A stretch of DNA of 64,000 nt. It comes from Pedobacter sp. PAMC26386. GTDB taxonomy: Bacteria; Bacteroidota; Bacteroidia; Sphingobacteriales; Sphingobacteriaceae. The position numbers and the translations under genes were made by a program. The notes beneath the pieces are model-generated. The model did no database searches. It saw nothing but the letters and a program-made list of their open reading frames with translations, and was not told the origin of the DNA. Shown here in pieces: positions 42,946 to 53,281 of the stretch. The first letter of the stretch is position 1, and each line of letters starts with the position of its first letter. The stretch is taken from NCBI GenBank assembly GCA_014302835.1, contig CP060294.1:1302001-1366000 (forward strand), written 5' to 3'.

Positions 42946-45900
42946 ATGAAACAATTAATTTTTACTGCAATAAAAAAACGCTGGCTCTTTGCAGCATTAT
43001 TTATACTCCTGTCTGTCTTTGGCTTTTACTCCTGGAAACAGCTTTCTATTGAAGCCTATCCTGATATTGCTGATGTAACATCACAAGTTGTTACTCAGGT
43101 GCCTGGTCTGGCGGCCGAAGAAGTAGAACAACAGATCTCTATTCCTATAGAACGTGCCTTGAATGGTTTGCCAGGAATGCATGTGATGCGTAGCCGTAGT
43201 TTATTTGGCCTGTCTCTGATCACTATGGTCTTTGAAGACGGTGTAGATGATTACTGGGCAAGACAAAGAATTCAGGAAAGACTGACCGATGTCAAACTTC
43301 CCTTTGGTGCTGTTCCTGGACTTGATCCACTGACTTCTCCAACCGGAGAGATCTACCGGTATATTATAGAAAGCAAAAATCACGATTTGCGGAAATTAAC
43401 TGATTTACAGAACTGGAAAATTATCCCGCGGATTAAACAAGTTCAGGGGGTCGCAGATGTGACTAATTTTGGTGGAATTACTACACAATACCAGGTAGAA
43501 ATAGATCCGGCTAAACTAGCTCAATACCATGTTTCTCTGGCAGATGTGCAAACTGCAATCAACAACAACAATACCAATGCCGGCGGAAGTATCCTGAATC
43601 GAGGAGAACAAGGGTACGTAGTCCGTGGAATCGGTTTAGTCAAAGATTTAACTGCCTTGGGTGATGTTGTGGTTAAATCTGTAAGTGGGGTCCCTGTATT
43701 TGTCAAAGATTTAGGGGAGCTGAAATATGGAACACTGGAACGTAAAGGCGTTTTAGGTTATACCGACAGGGATGTTAACTATTCTGATGGGATAGAAGGA
43801 ATTGTGGTGATGCTTAAAGGGCAGAATCCTTCAGTTGTTCTGGATGGAATACACAAAGCTGTAGCAGATTTAAACAAAGGAATTCTTCCAGAAGGCGTAA
43901 CCGTTCGGGCTTACCTGGATCGTACAAACCTGGTCAATACCACACTGGATACTGTTTCTCATACACTCTTAGAAGGAATGGCCCTGGTTATTGTTGTGCT
44001 GATTGTTTTTCTAGGAAGCTGGAGAGGTGCATTAATTGTAGCCATTACCATTCCAATTGCTTTGCTGGTCGCATTTATCCTGATGCATTTTACGAAAATT
44101 CCGGCAAACCTACTTTCTCTAGGCGCAATAGATTTTGGGATTATAGTAGATGGTGCCATTGTGATGCTCGAAACAATTCTGAAGAAAAGAGAAGCAAATC
44201 CGGACGAAGAACTGGAAGAGGTTTCTATTGGCAAAAGAGCTTTGAGTGTAGCGAAACCAATTCTGTTTTCTACCATCATTATCATCACTGCCTATCTGCC
44301 TTTATTCTCTTTTGAAAGAGTAGAGAAAAAACTATTTACTCCAATGGCGTTTACGGTAGGGTATGCCTTGCTCGGTGCATTAGCCGTTGCGTTATTATTG
44401 ATCCCAGGTCTAGCTTATGCGGTTTATAAAAAGCCGGGAAAAATCTACCACAACACTTGGTTAGAGAATCTGACAAAATGGTATGAAGGCCGTTTGAAGA
44501 AAATAATGACCAAACCAAAACGAGTTTTTATGCCTTTAGGTTTGGTGTTAATCAGTGCAATTATCTTATCTATCACTGTAGGAAAAGATTTCTTACCTCC
44601 ACTGGATGAGGGTTCTATCTGGTTGCAAGTATCCCTGCCTCCGGGTGTAACTTTAGAGAAGTCAAAAGAGATGAGTAATGCGCTGAGGGCAGTGACCATG
44701 AAACATCCGGAAATCACTTATGTAAATGTTCAGGCCGGCCGGAATGATGATGGTACAGATTATTTTACTCCTTCACACTTCGAAGTTTCGGTAGGATTAA
44801 TGCCTTATAAAGAGTGGAAGAGTGGACGGAGTAAAGCAGATTTAATCGAAGATCTGTCCAAAGAATACGCCGCTATGCCTGGTTATACCGTTGCTTTTAC
44901 ACAACCAATGATTGATGGGGTAATGGATAAAATTGCAGGTGCACATAGTGAATTGGTAGTTAAAGTTTATGGCAATGACTTCAAAGAAACCAGACGGATT
45001 ACTGAAAATGTAGTCGGCACTTTGCGTAAAGTTAAAGGAGCCGTAGATATCGCCATAGATCAGGAGCCACCTTTGCCACAGTTACAAATTAGAGTGAACA
45101 GAGATGCTGTCGCTAAATACGGTTTGAACATCAGTGATGTCGCTGAATTGGTCGAAGTTGCAATTGGGGGAAAGGCGGTGTCGCAGATCTTTGCCGGTGA
45201 CCGGGTTTACGATGTGATTTGTCGTTATAAAGAAGAAAGCCGTAATACACCCGAAAAAATCGCCAATTTAATGCTGACCTCAGCTACAGGGGCAAGAATC
45301 CCTTTATCACAGATTGCTGAAGTGAAAACTGACCTTGGCGAAAGCTCTATTTCCAGAGAAATGAACCGCAGACAGCTGACTGTAAGGCTAAATTTAAGAG
45401 GAGCAGATTTAAGCTCATTCCTGAAAGATGCACAGGCAAAAATTAGCCAGCAGGTCAAGTATGATCCCGAAAAGTACAAAATCGAGTGGGGTGGACAGTT
45501 TGAAAACCAAAACCGGGCTTATGCTAAACTGGCTGTAGTAATTCCTTTGGCCTTAGCTATCATGTTTTTATTGCTTTACGGTGCATTTGGGAAATTCAGA
45601 CAAGCAGGTTTAATTCTAAGCATCGTTCCACTGGCTTTATTTGGTGGGATGTTGGCCCTGAACGTTAGAGGAATGACCTTAAATGTGTCTTCGGCAGTCG
45701 GTTTTATCGCATTATTTGGTGTGGCTATTCAAAATGGGGTGATCCTGATTTCTCATATTAACGAACTCCGTAAAAAAGGATATGATTTACTGAAAGCAGT
45801 TGTAGATGGAGCGAAACATCGTTTCAGGCCAGTTCTAATGACTGCAACCGTTGCCGCATTAGGTCTTTTACCTGCTTCTTTAGCTACAGGCATAGGCTCT

Positions 45901-46053
45901 GATGTACAAAGACCATTAGCTACCGTGATTGTTTACGGGTTATTTGCCGCTACAGCGATTACTTTATTTGTTTTGCCAGCACTTTACTATCTATTGGAAA
46001 GTAAATGGGGCAAGAACGATTTTCAGCCATCAGCATCAGCTACTCAAAACTAA
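42946..46053 (+). CDS. Heavy-metal RND efflux pump, CzcA type
   Basis: A 1035-residue inner membrane pump with the 12-helix, two-loop RND form. The helix-4 motif DFGIIVDGAIVMLE gives D396, D402 and E409, which line up with D402, D408 and E415 of CzcA. This acidic set marks exporters of divalent cations (Zn, Co, Cd, Ni) and not Cu/Ag or drug pumps. The N-terminus has SIEAYPDIADVTSQVVTQVPGLA, also typical. With the adaptor before and the outer membrane channel after it, the tripartite system is complete. Because urease and nickel genes follow, nickel or cobalt is a likely substrate; that is inference. Confidence 0.93.
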   Translation: MKQLIFTAIKKRWLFAALFILLSVFGFYSWKQLSIEAYPDIADVTSQVVTQVPGLAAEEVEQQISIPIERALNGLPGMHVMRSRSLFGLSLITMVFEDGVDDYWARQRIQERLTDVKLPFGAVPGLDPLTSPTGEIYRYIIESKNHDLRKLTDLQNWKIIPRIKQVQGVADVTNFGGITTQYQVEIDPAKLAQYHVSLADVQTAINNNNTNAGGSILNRGEQGYVVRGIGLVKDLTALGDVVVKSVSGVPVFVKDLGELKYGTLERKGVLGYTDRDVNYSDGIEGIVVMLKGQNPSVVLDGIHKAVADLNKGILPEGVTVRAYLDRTNLVNTTLDTVSHTLLEGMALVIVVLIVFLGSWRGALIVAITIPIALLVAFILMHFTKIPANLLSLGAIDFGIIVDGAIVMLETILKKREANPDEELEEVSIGKRALSVAKPILFSTIIIITAYLPLFSFERVEKKLFTPMAFTVGYALLGALAVALLLIPGLAYAVYKKPGKIYHNTWLENLTKWYEGRLKKIMTKPKRVFMPLGLVLISAIILSITVGKDFLPPLDEGSIWLQVSLPPGVTLEKSKEMSNALRAVTMKHPEITYVNVQAGRNDDGTDYFTPSHFEVSVGLMPYKEWKSGRSKADLIEDLSKEYAAMPGYTVAFTQPMIDGVMDKIAGAHSELVVKVYGNDFKETRRITENVVGTLRKVKGAVDIAIDQEPPLPQLQIRVNRDAVAKYGLNISDVAELVEVAIGGKAVSQIFAGDRVYDVICRYKEESRNTPEKIANLMLTSATGARIPLSQIAEVKTDLGESSISREMNRRQLTVRLNLRGADLSSFLKDAQAKISQQVKYDPEKYKIEWGGQFENQNRAYAKLAVVIPLALAIMFLLLYGAFGKFRQAGLILSIVPLALFGGMLALNVRGMTLNVSSAVGFIALFGVAIQNGVILISHINELRKKGYDLLKAVVDGAKHRFRPVLMTATVAALGLLPASLATGIGSDVQRPLATVIVYGLFAATAITLFVLPALYYLLESKWGKNDFQPSASATQN

Positions 46054-46057
46054 TTTT

Positions 46058-47341
46058 ATGAACTTGACTAAATATACGCTGTCCCTGGCATTCTTTACGA
46101 CTATTGCCTTTGCAGGACAAGCACAGATTGATACCCTGTCTTTAAAATCAAAAATATCTGTCATGCAGTATCTTAACCGGGTAGGAAATGAAAATCTGGG
46201 TTATGCTGCAGAAAAATACAATGTGAATATTGCTGAAGCAGGAATAGAAACGGCAAAAATTTTCCCGGACCCTCAATTTTCCGCGGGTGCATTTGATAAT
46301 CAGCAGGCTAAACTGAAATTAGGGCAGGGCGTAACGCTGGGTTTGGGAACTAACCTTGAATTAGGAGGTAAAAGGAAAGCAAGAATCGGGCTGGCTAAAA
46401 GCCAGACTGAATTAAGTAAAGCTCTTTTGCTTGATTACTTGCGAAATCTGAGAGCAGATGCCGCTCTCGCTTATTACGGTGCTATCCAGCAATATGAATT
46501 GATGAAAGTGCAGCAATACTCTTATCAAATGATGAAGCAACTGGCTGATGCCGATGCCATCCGTCATCAACTGGGTGCAATTACAGAAACAGATGCGAGA
46601 CAGTCCAAACTCGAATCCAGCACTTTGCAAAATAGTGTATATCAGAGTGAAGCGGACTGGAAGAATTCATTAATCAAGCTCAGTGCTTACTTACGCAGAA
46701 GCAAGGTAGATACACTTTTAGTGCCTGACGGAGATTTTGAAAACCTGGCACGCGAACTCAATTATCAGACTTTAATCAGTAATGCGCAAAACATCCGTGC
46801 AGATGCCGTAGCTGCATTAAACAATAAGACTGTAGCAGAAAGAAGCCTGGCTCTGGTTAAAGCGAACAGAACAATAGATCTGGGAATCAACGCAGGTTTG
46901 CAATTTAACGGCGTTTCTAAAAATGAAGAAGCACCAACCCCTTATCACCGGACCTTTAGTGCAGGTTTCAGTGTTCCGTTAAAATTCTCTAATCATTATA
47001 AAGGAGATTTGAAAGCTGCCCAGTCTACAATTAAACAAGCCGGTGTCCAGTATGAACAGGTTTTACAGCAAATTCAGGTGGAAGTGACACAAGCCTATTT
47101 CAATTATACAGCTGCTCAGAAACAGGTTCAGCAATACAAAAATGGGCTATTGACTGAAGGAAAGAAGATTTTAACCGCTAAAATGTATAGTTATAAGCGG
47201 GGAGAAACATCTTTACTGGAAGTACTGAATGCACAAAGAACCTATAATGAAGTACAACAAGGATTTTATGAATCTCAATCAAATTATGCTGCAGCATTGA
47301 TAGAACTGGAGCGTTCTGCAGGCATCTGGGATATCAAATAA
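46058..47341 (+). CDS. TolC-family outer membrane channel of the metal efflux system
   Basis: About 428 residues from the ATG at 46058, which begins a clear signal peptide (MNLTKYTLSLAFFTTIAFAG, ends GQAQ) 4 bases after the RND stop; the longer frame from 45929 runs inside the pump gene and is rejected. The protein has the two coiled-coil repeats of the family, for example EKYNVNIAEAGIETAKIFPDPQ and GLGTNLELGGKRKARI, then YKRGETSLLEVLNAQRTYNE near the C-terminus. It is the CzcC/CusC component giving exit through the outer membrane. Identity is secure at family level. Confidence 0.92.
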   Translation: MNLTKYTLSLAFFTTIAFAGQAQIDTLSLKSKISVMQYLNRVGNENLGYAAEKYNVNIAEAGIETAKIFPDPQFSAGAFDNQQAKLKLGQGVTLGLGTNLELGGKRKARIGLAKSQTELSKALLLDYLRNLRADAALAYYGAIQQYELMKVQQYSYQMMKQLADADAIRHQLGAITETDARQSKLESSTLQNSVYQSEADWKNSLIKLSAYLRRSKVDTLLVPDGDFENLARELNYQTLISNAQNIRADAVAALNNKTVAERSLALVKANRTIDLGINAGLQFNGVSKNEEAPTPYHRTFSAGFSVPLKFSNHYKGDLKAAQSTIKQAGVQYEQVLQQIQVEVTQAYFNYTAAQKQVQQYKNGLLTEGKKILTAKMYSYKRGETSLLEVLNAQRTYNEVQQGFYESQSNYAAALIELERSAGIWDIK

Positions 47342-47550
47342 TAGTTTAAAGATAAAGGTTGGTTAGGTGGCAATAAATCCGCTGGCTGGATTCTGTCTCT
47401 CAGAAATCGGGTCAGCGGTTTGCTATTTGATGAAAAAGCGTGATAGTTAACAGTATATTCGTGATTTGTACTATAGCATAAGTTCTGAGGTACATATTTT
47501 TGGCTGATCAATAAAACATTGTAGAGAAAGCTGAATCTATCGTCCGAGAA

Positions 47551-47967
47551 ATGAAAATGTTTATCCGTATTATATTCTTTATGTTTATTTTTTTCCTTAC
47601 GGGTAAGGAGAGTAGTTTTGCGAACCATAACAAACAGTATCAGTACCAAAATCGGCATCATCAAAAATGGCAAAATCAACAGCTCAGCCAGCAATTATCC
47701 CACCCGGATTTTGCCATGATCGGTTTACCTGAACATGCTACCGCGGCTGATCAGTATTACTTGGACAAAGAAGACGAAGATTTTAAAGAATTCAACACCG
47801 TATTTCCTGCCAGTTTTTTAACACCCGAACTACAATACCTGTTCAACTATTTATTTGCAGAATCATTTGCCATTCCCCTGAACCAGCTTCGGGAGAAAGA
47901 GATTTCTGCCTCATATACCACTCCAAGGTATATTTTACACCACAATTTGCGTATTCCTTCCTGCTAA
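47551..47967 (+). CDS. Small exported hypothetical protein before the urease operon
   Basis: A 138-codon frame with a strong signal peptide (residues 1-24, FIRIIFFMFIFFLTGKESS). The mature part begins with a Gln/His-rich stretch (NHNKQYQYQNRHHQKWQNQQ), then an acidic YLDKEDEDFKEF segment, and ends in Cys. I recognise no family. The His-rich start, before a nickel enzyme operon, might bind metal, but this is speculative. It stands apart from ureA by 173 bases. A competing minus-strand frame (47284-47694) is less protein-like. Confidence 0.5.
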   Translation: MKMFIRIIFFMFIFFLTGKESSFANHNKQYQYQNRHHQKWQNQQLSQQLSHPDFAMIGLPEHATAADQYYLDKEDEDFKEFNTVFPASFLTPELQYLFNYLFAESFAIPLNQLREKEISASYTTPRYILHHNLRIPSC

Positions 47968-48099
47968 AAAATTAGTAATTCCGATTCAGAAAAGAATTTG
48001 AAGGCATTTTCCTGTTCGCCAGGAGGAATGCACGCTATCTCTTCTACTGGTCTGTTTACTCGTGTTTTATTCGTATCTTACTGTAAGTAAGTTCTTTAT

Positions 48100-48113
48100 G
48101 GATATATATATCC
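48100..48113. promoter_or_regulatory. Palindrome upstream of ureA
   Basis: GGATATATATATCC is a perfect 14-bp palindrome 27 bases before ureA; a CTTAC-T-GTAAG dyad (48077-48087) lies just upstream. They may be operators for urease control. Confidence 0.35.
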
Positions 48114-48140
48114 TTTTATTCCTCATATTTAGAAAAACCT

Positions 48141-48443
48141 ATGCATTTAACCCCTCGAGAAACCGAAAAATTACTTCTGCACATGGCAGGAGAGCTTGCT
48201 GCTAAGCGGAAAGCCCGTGGCCTGAAATTAAACTATCCGGAATCAATCGCTTATATCAGTGGAGAATTGATGGAAGCTGCGCGTGACGGAAAATCAGTTG
48301 CAGAACTGATGCAATACGGCGCAACTCTGTTAACCCGCGAAGATGTCATGACAGGTATTCCAGAAATGATCCATGACATTCAGATCGAGGCAACTTTTCC
48401 GGACGGAACCAAACTGGTGACTGTCCATGATCCAATCCGTTAA
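48141..48443 (+). CDS. ureA: Urease gamma subunit
   Basis: A 100-residue protein with the full UreA pattern: [48 protein letters not shown] and [25 protein letters not shown]. It is the small structural subunit of the urease (UreABC)3 particle in the cytoplasm. The end of the gene overlaps the longest frame of ureB by 17 bases, but the true ureB start lies 16 bases after its stop. It starts the ureABCEFGD operon, in the same order as in many Gram-negative bacteria. Confidence 0.97.
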   Translation: MHLTPRETEKLLLHMAGELAAKRKARGLKLNYPESIAYISGELMEAARDGKSVAELMQYGATLLTREDVMTGIPEMIHDIQIEATFPDGTKLVTVHDPIR

Positions 48444-48459
48444 TCTTAAAATTTCCAAC

Positions 48460-48834
48460 ATGATACCAGGAGAATTTTTTATCAAAGAAGGTAACGTCAT
48501 CTGTAATGAAGGCCGTAAAACCGTGAAATTAAAAGTGACCAATACAGGAGACCGCCCAATTCAGGTGGGTTCTCACTTCCATTTTTTTGAAGTCAATAAA
48601 GCCATGTCTTTTGACCGTGAAAAAGCATTTGGGATGAGACTGAATATTATTGCAAGTACTGCTGTTCGTTTTGAGCCGGGAGAGGCCAAAGAAGTGGAAG
48701 TAGTTGAGTTTGGTGGAATGCGCAGAGTATACGGCCATAATAACCTGGTCAATGGCGATACCACACTTGCACAAAATAAAATTGCCGCCATGCAAAAGGT
48801 GGAGCAAAAACATTTTAAGAATGAACCGCAATAA
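48460..48834 (+). CDS. ureB: Urease beta subunit
   Basis: About 124 residues from [16 protein letters not shown], the standard UreB start; the longer frame from 48427 adds 11 non-conserved residues and runs into ureA, so I reject it. Conserved segments are [36 protein letters not shown] and [21 protein letters not shown]. It forms the structural beta chain holding the alpha subunit. The gene is 20 bases before ureC. A C-terminal basic tail ([12 protein letters not shown]) is ordinary for non-fused UreB. Confidence 0.96.
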   Translation: MIPGEFFIKEGNVICNEGRKTVKLKVTNTGDRPIQVGSHFHFFEVNKAMSFDREKAFGMRLNIIASTAVRFEPGEAKEVEVVEFGGMRRVYGHNNLVNGDTTLAQNKIAAMQKVEQKHFKNEPQ

Positions 48835-48854
48835 CAATTTTAAAATCGAACAAC

Positions 48855-50576
48855 ATGAGCTTAAAGATAAACAGGAAAAATTACACCAATATTTTTGGAC
48901 CTACCACAGGTGATAAAGTACGGCTTGCAGATACAGAAATTATTATAGAAATAGAGGCGGATCTTTCGCATCCTGGTGATGAGGCCAAGTTTGGAGGCGG
49001 TAAAACTGTTCGTGACGGGATGTGTCAGTCTTCTATTGCTGTCAGAGACCAGGGCGTACTGGATATGGCCATTACAGGTGCCATTGTTATTGAGCATTGG
49101 GGTATCGTTAAAGCTGATATTGGGATTAAAGACGGTAAAATTGTAGGGATTGGCTGTGCAGGTAATCCTGATACCACAGACGGTATTTCTCCGAATATGA
49201 TTATTGGAGCTTCTACTGAAGTGCATGGGGGCTCCGGTTATATTGTTACCGCAGGGGGGATCGATACACATATTCACTTTATTAGCCCTACACAGATAGA
49301 AACGGCACTTTACAGTGGAATAACCACTATGATTGGTGGAGGTACAGGACCAGCTGATGGTACCAATGCAACTACTGTAACTCCAGGGAAATGGAATATC
49401 AAAAGGATGCTGCAAGCTGCAGAAGCCTTTCCTGTCAATGTCGGATTCTTTGGAAAAGGGAACTGCGCTACTGAAGCTCCATTAGCAGAACAGATTGAAG
49501 CAGGTGCTTTAGGTTTGAAAATTCATGAAGACTGGGGAGCTACACCAGCAACTATTGATGCTTCTTTGAATGTAGCAGATAAATATGATGTTCAGGTGGC
49601 TATCCATACTGATACTTTAAACGAAGCCGGTTTCCTGGAAGATACGATTAACGCCATCAATGGCCGTGTCATCCATACCTTTCATACTGAAGGTGCGGGA
49701 GGTGGTCACGCACCTGATATTATCAAAGCAGCTATGTATGCCAATGTTTTGCCTGCCTCAACTAATCCTACAAGACCCTATACTAAAAATACTATAGATG
49801 AGCATCTTGATATGTTAATGGTCTGTCATCATTTGAGCAAAGATATTCCGGAAGATGTAGCATTTGCCGATTCCCGTATCCGTCCTGAAACGATTGCTGC
49901 CGAGGATATTTTACAGGATCTTGGTGTGTTCAGTATCATGAGTTCCGATTCACAAGCCATGGGCCGGGTTGGAGAAGTGATTATGCGGACCTGGCAAACT
50001 GCCGATAAAATGAAAAAACAGCGCAGTTATCTGCCAGAGGATCTGAAGAATGAAAATGATAACTACAGAGCCAAACGTTATGTGGCTAAGTATACAATCA
50101 ATCCGGCTATAGCGCATGGGATTTCTAAATATGTAGGTTCTTTAGAACCTGGTAAAATCGCCGATCTGGTGATCTGGAAACCAGCATTTTTTGGCGTTAA
50201 ACCAGAGATCATTATCAAAGGCGGGATGATTATAGCAAGTAAAATGGGGGATGCCAATGCTTCTATACCTACTCCGCAACCTGTAATTATGCGCAATATG
50301 TTTGCCGCTTATGGCAGAGCCGTTACCAAATCAGCATTCACTTTTGTTTCAAAAGTTTCGCTTGACAATGGGATCGCAGCAGAATATGGCTTGGAAAAAA
50401 CGCTGCTTCCAGTAGTGAATTGCCGGAATATATCTAAACGTGATATGATTCACAATGATGCCTTACCTGAGATTACCGTTAACCCTGAAAATTATGAGGT
50501 AAAAGTGGATGGAGAAAAAATAACCTGTGAGCCGATTGATGAAGTTGCATTGGGCCAGCGTTATTTCCTTTTTTAA
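48855..50576 (+). CDS. ureC: Urease alpha (catalytic) subunit
   Basis: A 573-residue protein, normal length. All residues of the nickel site are kept, at a constant +5 offset from the Klebsiella enzyme: H139 and H141 (GGIDTHIHF), carbamylated K222 ([10 protein letters not shown]), H224, H251 (AIHTDTLNE), H277 ([12 protein letters not shown]), catalytic H325 in MVCHHLSK, and D365 in [11 protein letters not shown]324 of the mobile flap is present too. It hydrolyses urea to ammonia and carbamate. It should be a fully active urease, provided accessory proteins load nickel; these follow in the operon. Confidence 0.98.
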   Translation: MSLKINRKNYTNIFGPTTGDKVRLADTEIIIEIEADLSHPGDEAKFGGGKTVRDGMCQSSIAVRDQGVLDMAITGAIVIEHWGIVKADIGIKDGKIVGIGCAGNPDTTDGISPNMIIGASTEVHGGSGYIVTAGGIDTHIHFISPTQIETALYSGITTMIGGGTGPADGTNATTVTPGKWNIKRMLQAAEAFPVNVGFFGKGNCATEAPLAEQIEAGALGLKIHEDWGATPATIDASLNVADKYDVQVAIHTDTLNEAGFLEDTINAINGRVIHTFHTEGAGGGHAPDIIKAAMYANVLPASTNPTRPYTKNTIDEHLDMLMVCHHLSKDIPEDVAFADSRIRPETIAAEDILQDLGVFSIMSSDSQAMGRVGEVIMRTWQTADKMKKQRSYLPEDLKNENDNYRAKRYVAKYTINPAIAHGISKYVGSLEPGKIADLVIWKPAFFGVKPEIIIKGGMIIASKMGDANASIPTPQPVIMRNMFAAYGRAVTKSAFTFVSKVSLDNGIAAEYGLEKTLLPVVNCRNISKRDMIHNDALPEITVNPENYEVKVDGEKITCEPIDEVALGQRYFLF

Positions 50577-50587
50577 ACTAATCGTAT

Positions 50588-51094
50588 ATGATTGTACAGG
50601 AAATTATTGGAAATAAAAGTGGCTATGAGATCACTGGGCTAAAAATCGATCTGCTGGAGCTCGAATGGTATGAAACTACCAAACGGATTCAGCGGAAAAA
50701 GACAAAATCCGGTATGGAGATCGCTATCAGGTTTGTCAGAGAGGGGCAGCGTTTAAGACAGGATGATATCTTGTATATAGATACTGAAAAGGTAGTATTA
50801 ATTGATATTATCCCTTGCGAAACCATTGTGCTCTGTCCAGAGACCTTATTGGAAATGGGAACCGTATGTTATGAAATCGGAAACAAACATATGCCACTGT
50901 TTATTCAGGACAATAAAGTGATGATGCCTTTTGAAATGCCTATGTTCCGGTGGCTGGAAGCGAGCGGCTATCGGCCTGAAAAACAGGTTGTCAAGCTATT
51001 TCACCTGCTGAAATCAAATGTTGAACCTCATGGACATAGTGGCAATACATCACTGTTTACCAAAATTCTGAACCTGGCATCTACAAAAGAATAA
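50588..51094 (+). CDS. ureE: Urease accessory nickel chaperone
   Basis: A 168-residue protein of the UreE family, with the N-terminal peptide-binding-like domain and a metal-binding C-terminal domain (CYEIGNKHMPLFIQ, the key His is in GNKHMP). The usual His-rich tail is short here, only PHGHSG near residue 150. UreE hands nickel to UreG. It follows ureC by 11 bases and precedes ureF by one base. Family call is secure; the poor tail suggests it carries few nickel ions at a time. Confidence 0.93.
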   Translation: MIVQEIIGNKSGYEITGLKIDLLELEWYETTKRIQRKKTKSGMEIAIRFVREGQRLRQDDILYIDTEKVVLIDIIPCETIVLCPETLLEMGTVCYEIGNKHMPLFIQDNKVMMPFEMPMFRWLEASGYRPEKQVVKLFHLLKSNVEPHGHSGNTSLFTKILNLASTKE

Positions 51095-51095
51095 T

Positions 51096-51785
51096 ATGGA
51101 ACTCAATTTTTTAGGTAGCTTATTACACCTGGCCGATCCTACTTTGCCTATCGGCGGATACAGCCACTCTAATGGTTTGGAAACCTATGTTCAGGAAGGG
51201 ATCGTTTGCAGCGCGGACACTGCCCGTTTATACGTCACCAATATGCTGACTTATAACCTCAAATATAATGATGCGGCAATGATGAAGCTTGCTTATGAGG
51301 CGGCAGCGCAAAATGACATTGCTGCTCTCGTAAAGCTCGATCAGGAATGTACCGCACTGAAATCCCCAATGGAAATCAGGCAGGCTAGTCAGAAACTAGG
51401 TTTAAGACTTATTAAAATCTTCAGAAGACAGCGGGTGTTTCCACTGGTTACGCTATACGAGAAGGCCATTGCAGAGAAAACTGCCGATGCGCATTATTGC
51501 ATTGCCTTTGGCATTTATGCACAGTTATTAGGACTACCGCTGCCAGAAGCTTTGTTTGCTTTTTATTTTAATGCCGCTGTGGGGATGATTACCAATAGCG
51601 TCAAGCTAATACCGCTCGGACAACTGGATGGACAGGATATTCTTTTTGAGTTACAGCCCCTGTTAAAACAGTTGGTTGTGGAAAGTCAGTCTGTTGACCG
51701 CAGCTTGGTAGGGCTTTGCAGTATTGCTTTCGATATCCGCTGTATGCAACATGAAAGGCTGTACTCCAGGCTATATAAGTCCTGA
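51096..51785 (+). CDS. ureF: Urease accessory protein UreF
   Basis: A 229-residue helical protein with the UreF opening LLHLADPTLPIGGYSHSNGLETYVQEGIV and NDAAMMKLAYEAA in the next helix, then a C-terminal NSVKLIPLGQLDGQ segment. UreF connects UreD and UreG with apo-urease and raises the fidelity of the GTP-driven nickel loading. It starts 1 base after ureE. A 50-base gap separates it from ureG. Confidence 0.95.
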   Translation: MELNFLGSLLHLADPTLPIGGYSHSNGLETYVQEGIVCSADTARLYVTNMLTYNLKYNDAAMMKLAYEAAAQNDIAALVKLDQECTALKSPMEIRQASQKLGLRLIKIFRRQRVFPLVTLYEKAIAEKTADAHYCIAFGIYAQLLGLPLPEALFAFYFNAAVGMITNSVKLIPLGQLDGQDILFELQPLLKQLVVESQSVDRSLVGLCSIAFDIRCMQHERLYSRLYKS

Positions 51786-51835
51786 TCACTCAGGTATATA
51801 TAGCCTTGTAATATTTAAATTTTAAAACAGAATTA

Positions 51836-52471
51836 ATGGAACGAAAATATGTTAAAATTGGTGTTGCAGGGCCGGTAGGGTCTGGTAAAACCGCTTTATT
51901 AGAAAGACTGAGCCGTAAATTAATGGGGCAATATGATCTTGCCGTTATTACCAATGACATTTATACCAAAGAAGACGCAGAGTTCATGGCTAAAAATAGC
52001 CTTTTACCGCGTGATAGAATAATTGGTGTCGAAACTGGTGGTTGTCCGCATACCGCGATCAGAGAAGATGCAAGTATGAATCTGGAAGCTATCGATGAAT
52101 TGGTTGCCCGTTTCCCGAATCTGGAACTGATTCTGATTGAAAGTGGTGGGGATAACCTTTCCGCTACGTTTAGTCCGGATCTGGCTGATGTTACCATTTT
52201 TGTGATCGACGTAGCCGGAGGAGAAAAAATTCCACGTAAAGGCGGTCCTGGCATTACCAGGTCAGATTTATTATTGATCAATAAGATTGACCTTGCTCCA
52301 TATGTTGGCGCAAGTCTGGAAGTGATGGAAAACGATGCGAGGCGAATGCGTAAGGGTGCTCCGTTCATTTTTTCTAACCTGATTGAAATGGAAGGGCTGG
52401 ATGCAGTAATTGGCTGGATTAAAAAATACGCCATGCTGGAAGATATAGACGAACCCCAACTTGTCAGATAG
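51836..52471 (+). CDS. ureG: Urease accessory GTPase
   Basis: A 211-residue SIMIBI GTPase. The P-loop is GPVGSGKT (12-19), the nickel-binding CPH motif is C70-P71-H72 in [13 protein letters not shown], and the switch and guanine motifs are [17 protein letters not shown] and [11 protein letters not shown]. Its GTP hydrolysis drives nickel insertion into the urease active site. Length and order of motifs are normal. It is placed between ureF and ureD in the operon. Confidence 0.98.
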   Translation: MERKYVKIGVAGPVGSGKTALLERLSRKLMGQYDLAVITNDIYTKEDAEFMAKNSLLPRDRIIGVETGGCPHTAIREDASMNLEAIDELVARFPNLELILIESGGDNLSATFSPDLADVTIFVIDVAGGEKIPRKGGPGITRSDLLLINKIDLAPYVGASLEVMENDARRMRKGAPFIFSNLIEMEGLDAVIGWIKKYAMLEDIDEPQLVR

Positions 52472-52477
52472 CGGTTT

Positions 52478-53281
52478 ATGATTTGTTTACTTAAAATCAC
52501 GGTTGAAGAAAAACAAGGCCGTTCCTATTTGAAAGATGTTTTTGTTACGCCACCATTCCGGGTCGTCCCGGTGGGGCAAAACAAAGCAGATCAGGCCGCT
52601 TATTTAATGGTGATGAGTACTTCGCCGGGTATATTGAGCGGTGATGAATATCAGCTCAATATACTGGTTAAAGCTGATGCGCATTTGCAGTTGCAATCAC
52701 AATCTTATCAGCGGTTGTACAATATGGAAAACAGTGCATCTCAACACATGGAAGTGAACCTGGAAAAAGGAAGTTGCTTTTTTTACGTGCCACATCCTGT
52801 TGTGCCACATGAAAACTCCTGTTTTACGAGTGTGAACACTGTGAATCTGGATGATAATTGCGAATTGATGATGAGTGAAATCATTACCTGCGGACGTAAG
52901 CATCATGGAGAAGTCTTCAAATACAGACATTTCCAAAACCTGATAGAGATCTATCATCACCAGAGGCTCATTCTGAAGGACAATGTCTTATTGCAGCCCG
53001 CATCAATGCCTTTAGATTCAACTGGTTTACTGGAAGGATTTACCCATCAGGGCACATTGGTTTATCTCCATACCAAACAAGATCCTGTAAATGAATTGAT
53101 TGAAGAGCTGTTTGCATTGCTGAGCAAGCAAGAGGATCTGATTTTTGGGATTTCTGCGGTACAGCATAAAGGGTTTGTTTTGCGGATGTTAGGTAATGGG
53201 GGTGAACAACTGTACAACTGTTTTCAGACTGTACAGCACTATATATGGGGGAAAACAGGCACCAATAATTTGAAATCATGA
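52478..53281 (+). CDS. ureD: Urease accessory protein UreD
   Basis: A 267-residue protein (UreD, named UreH in some species), with FRVVPVGQNKADQAAYLMVMSTSPGILSGDEY-type opening, LQSQSYQRLYNM and PHPVVPHENSCF, then EIITCGRKHHGEVF. It binds apo-urease and provides a tunnel for nickel. The gene begins 6 bases after ureG and its stop overlaps the nickel permease start (ATGA), so the permease belongs to the operon. The usual PVGSG-like motif is modified, but the family call stands by context and pattern. Confidence 0.93.
   Translation: MICLLKITVEEKQGRSYLKDVFVTPPFRVVPVGQNKADQAAYLMVMSTSPGILSGDEYQLNILVKADAHLQLQSQSYQRLYNMENSASQHMEVNLEKGSCFFYVPHPVVPHENSCFTSVNTVNLDDNCELMMSEIITCGRKHHGEVFKYRHFQNLIEIYHHQRLILKDNVLLQPASMPLDSTGLLEGFTHQGTLVYLHTKQDPVNELIEELFALLSKQEDLIFGISAVQHKGFVLRMLGNGGEQLYNCFQTVQHYIWGKTGTNNLKS

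Noticed and set aside
45929..46057. Extended N-terminus of the TolC-like protein
   Set aside because: The extra 43 codons overlap the RND pump gene in another frame and precede a normal signal peptide at 46058.
47284..47694. 136-codon minus-strand ORF before urease
   Set aside because: It overlaps the end of the TolC gene and a plus-strand ORF with a good signal peptide; composition is not protein-like.
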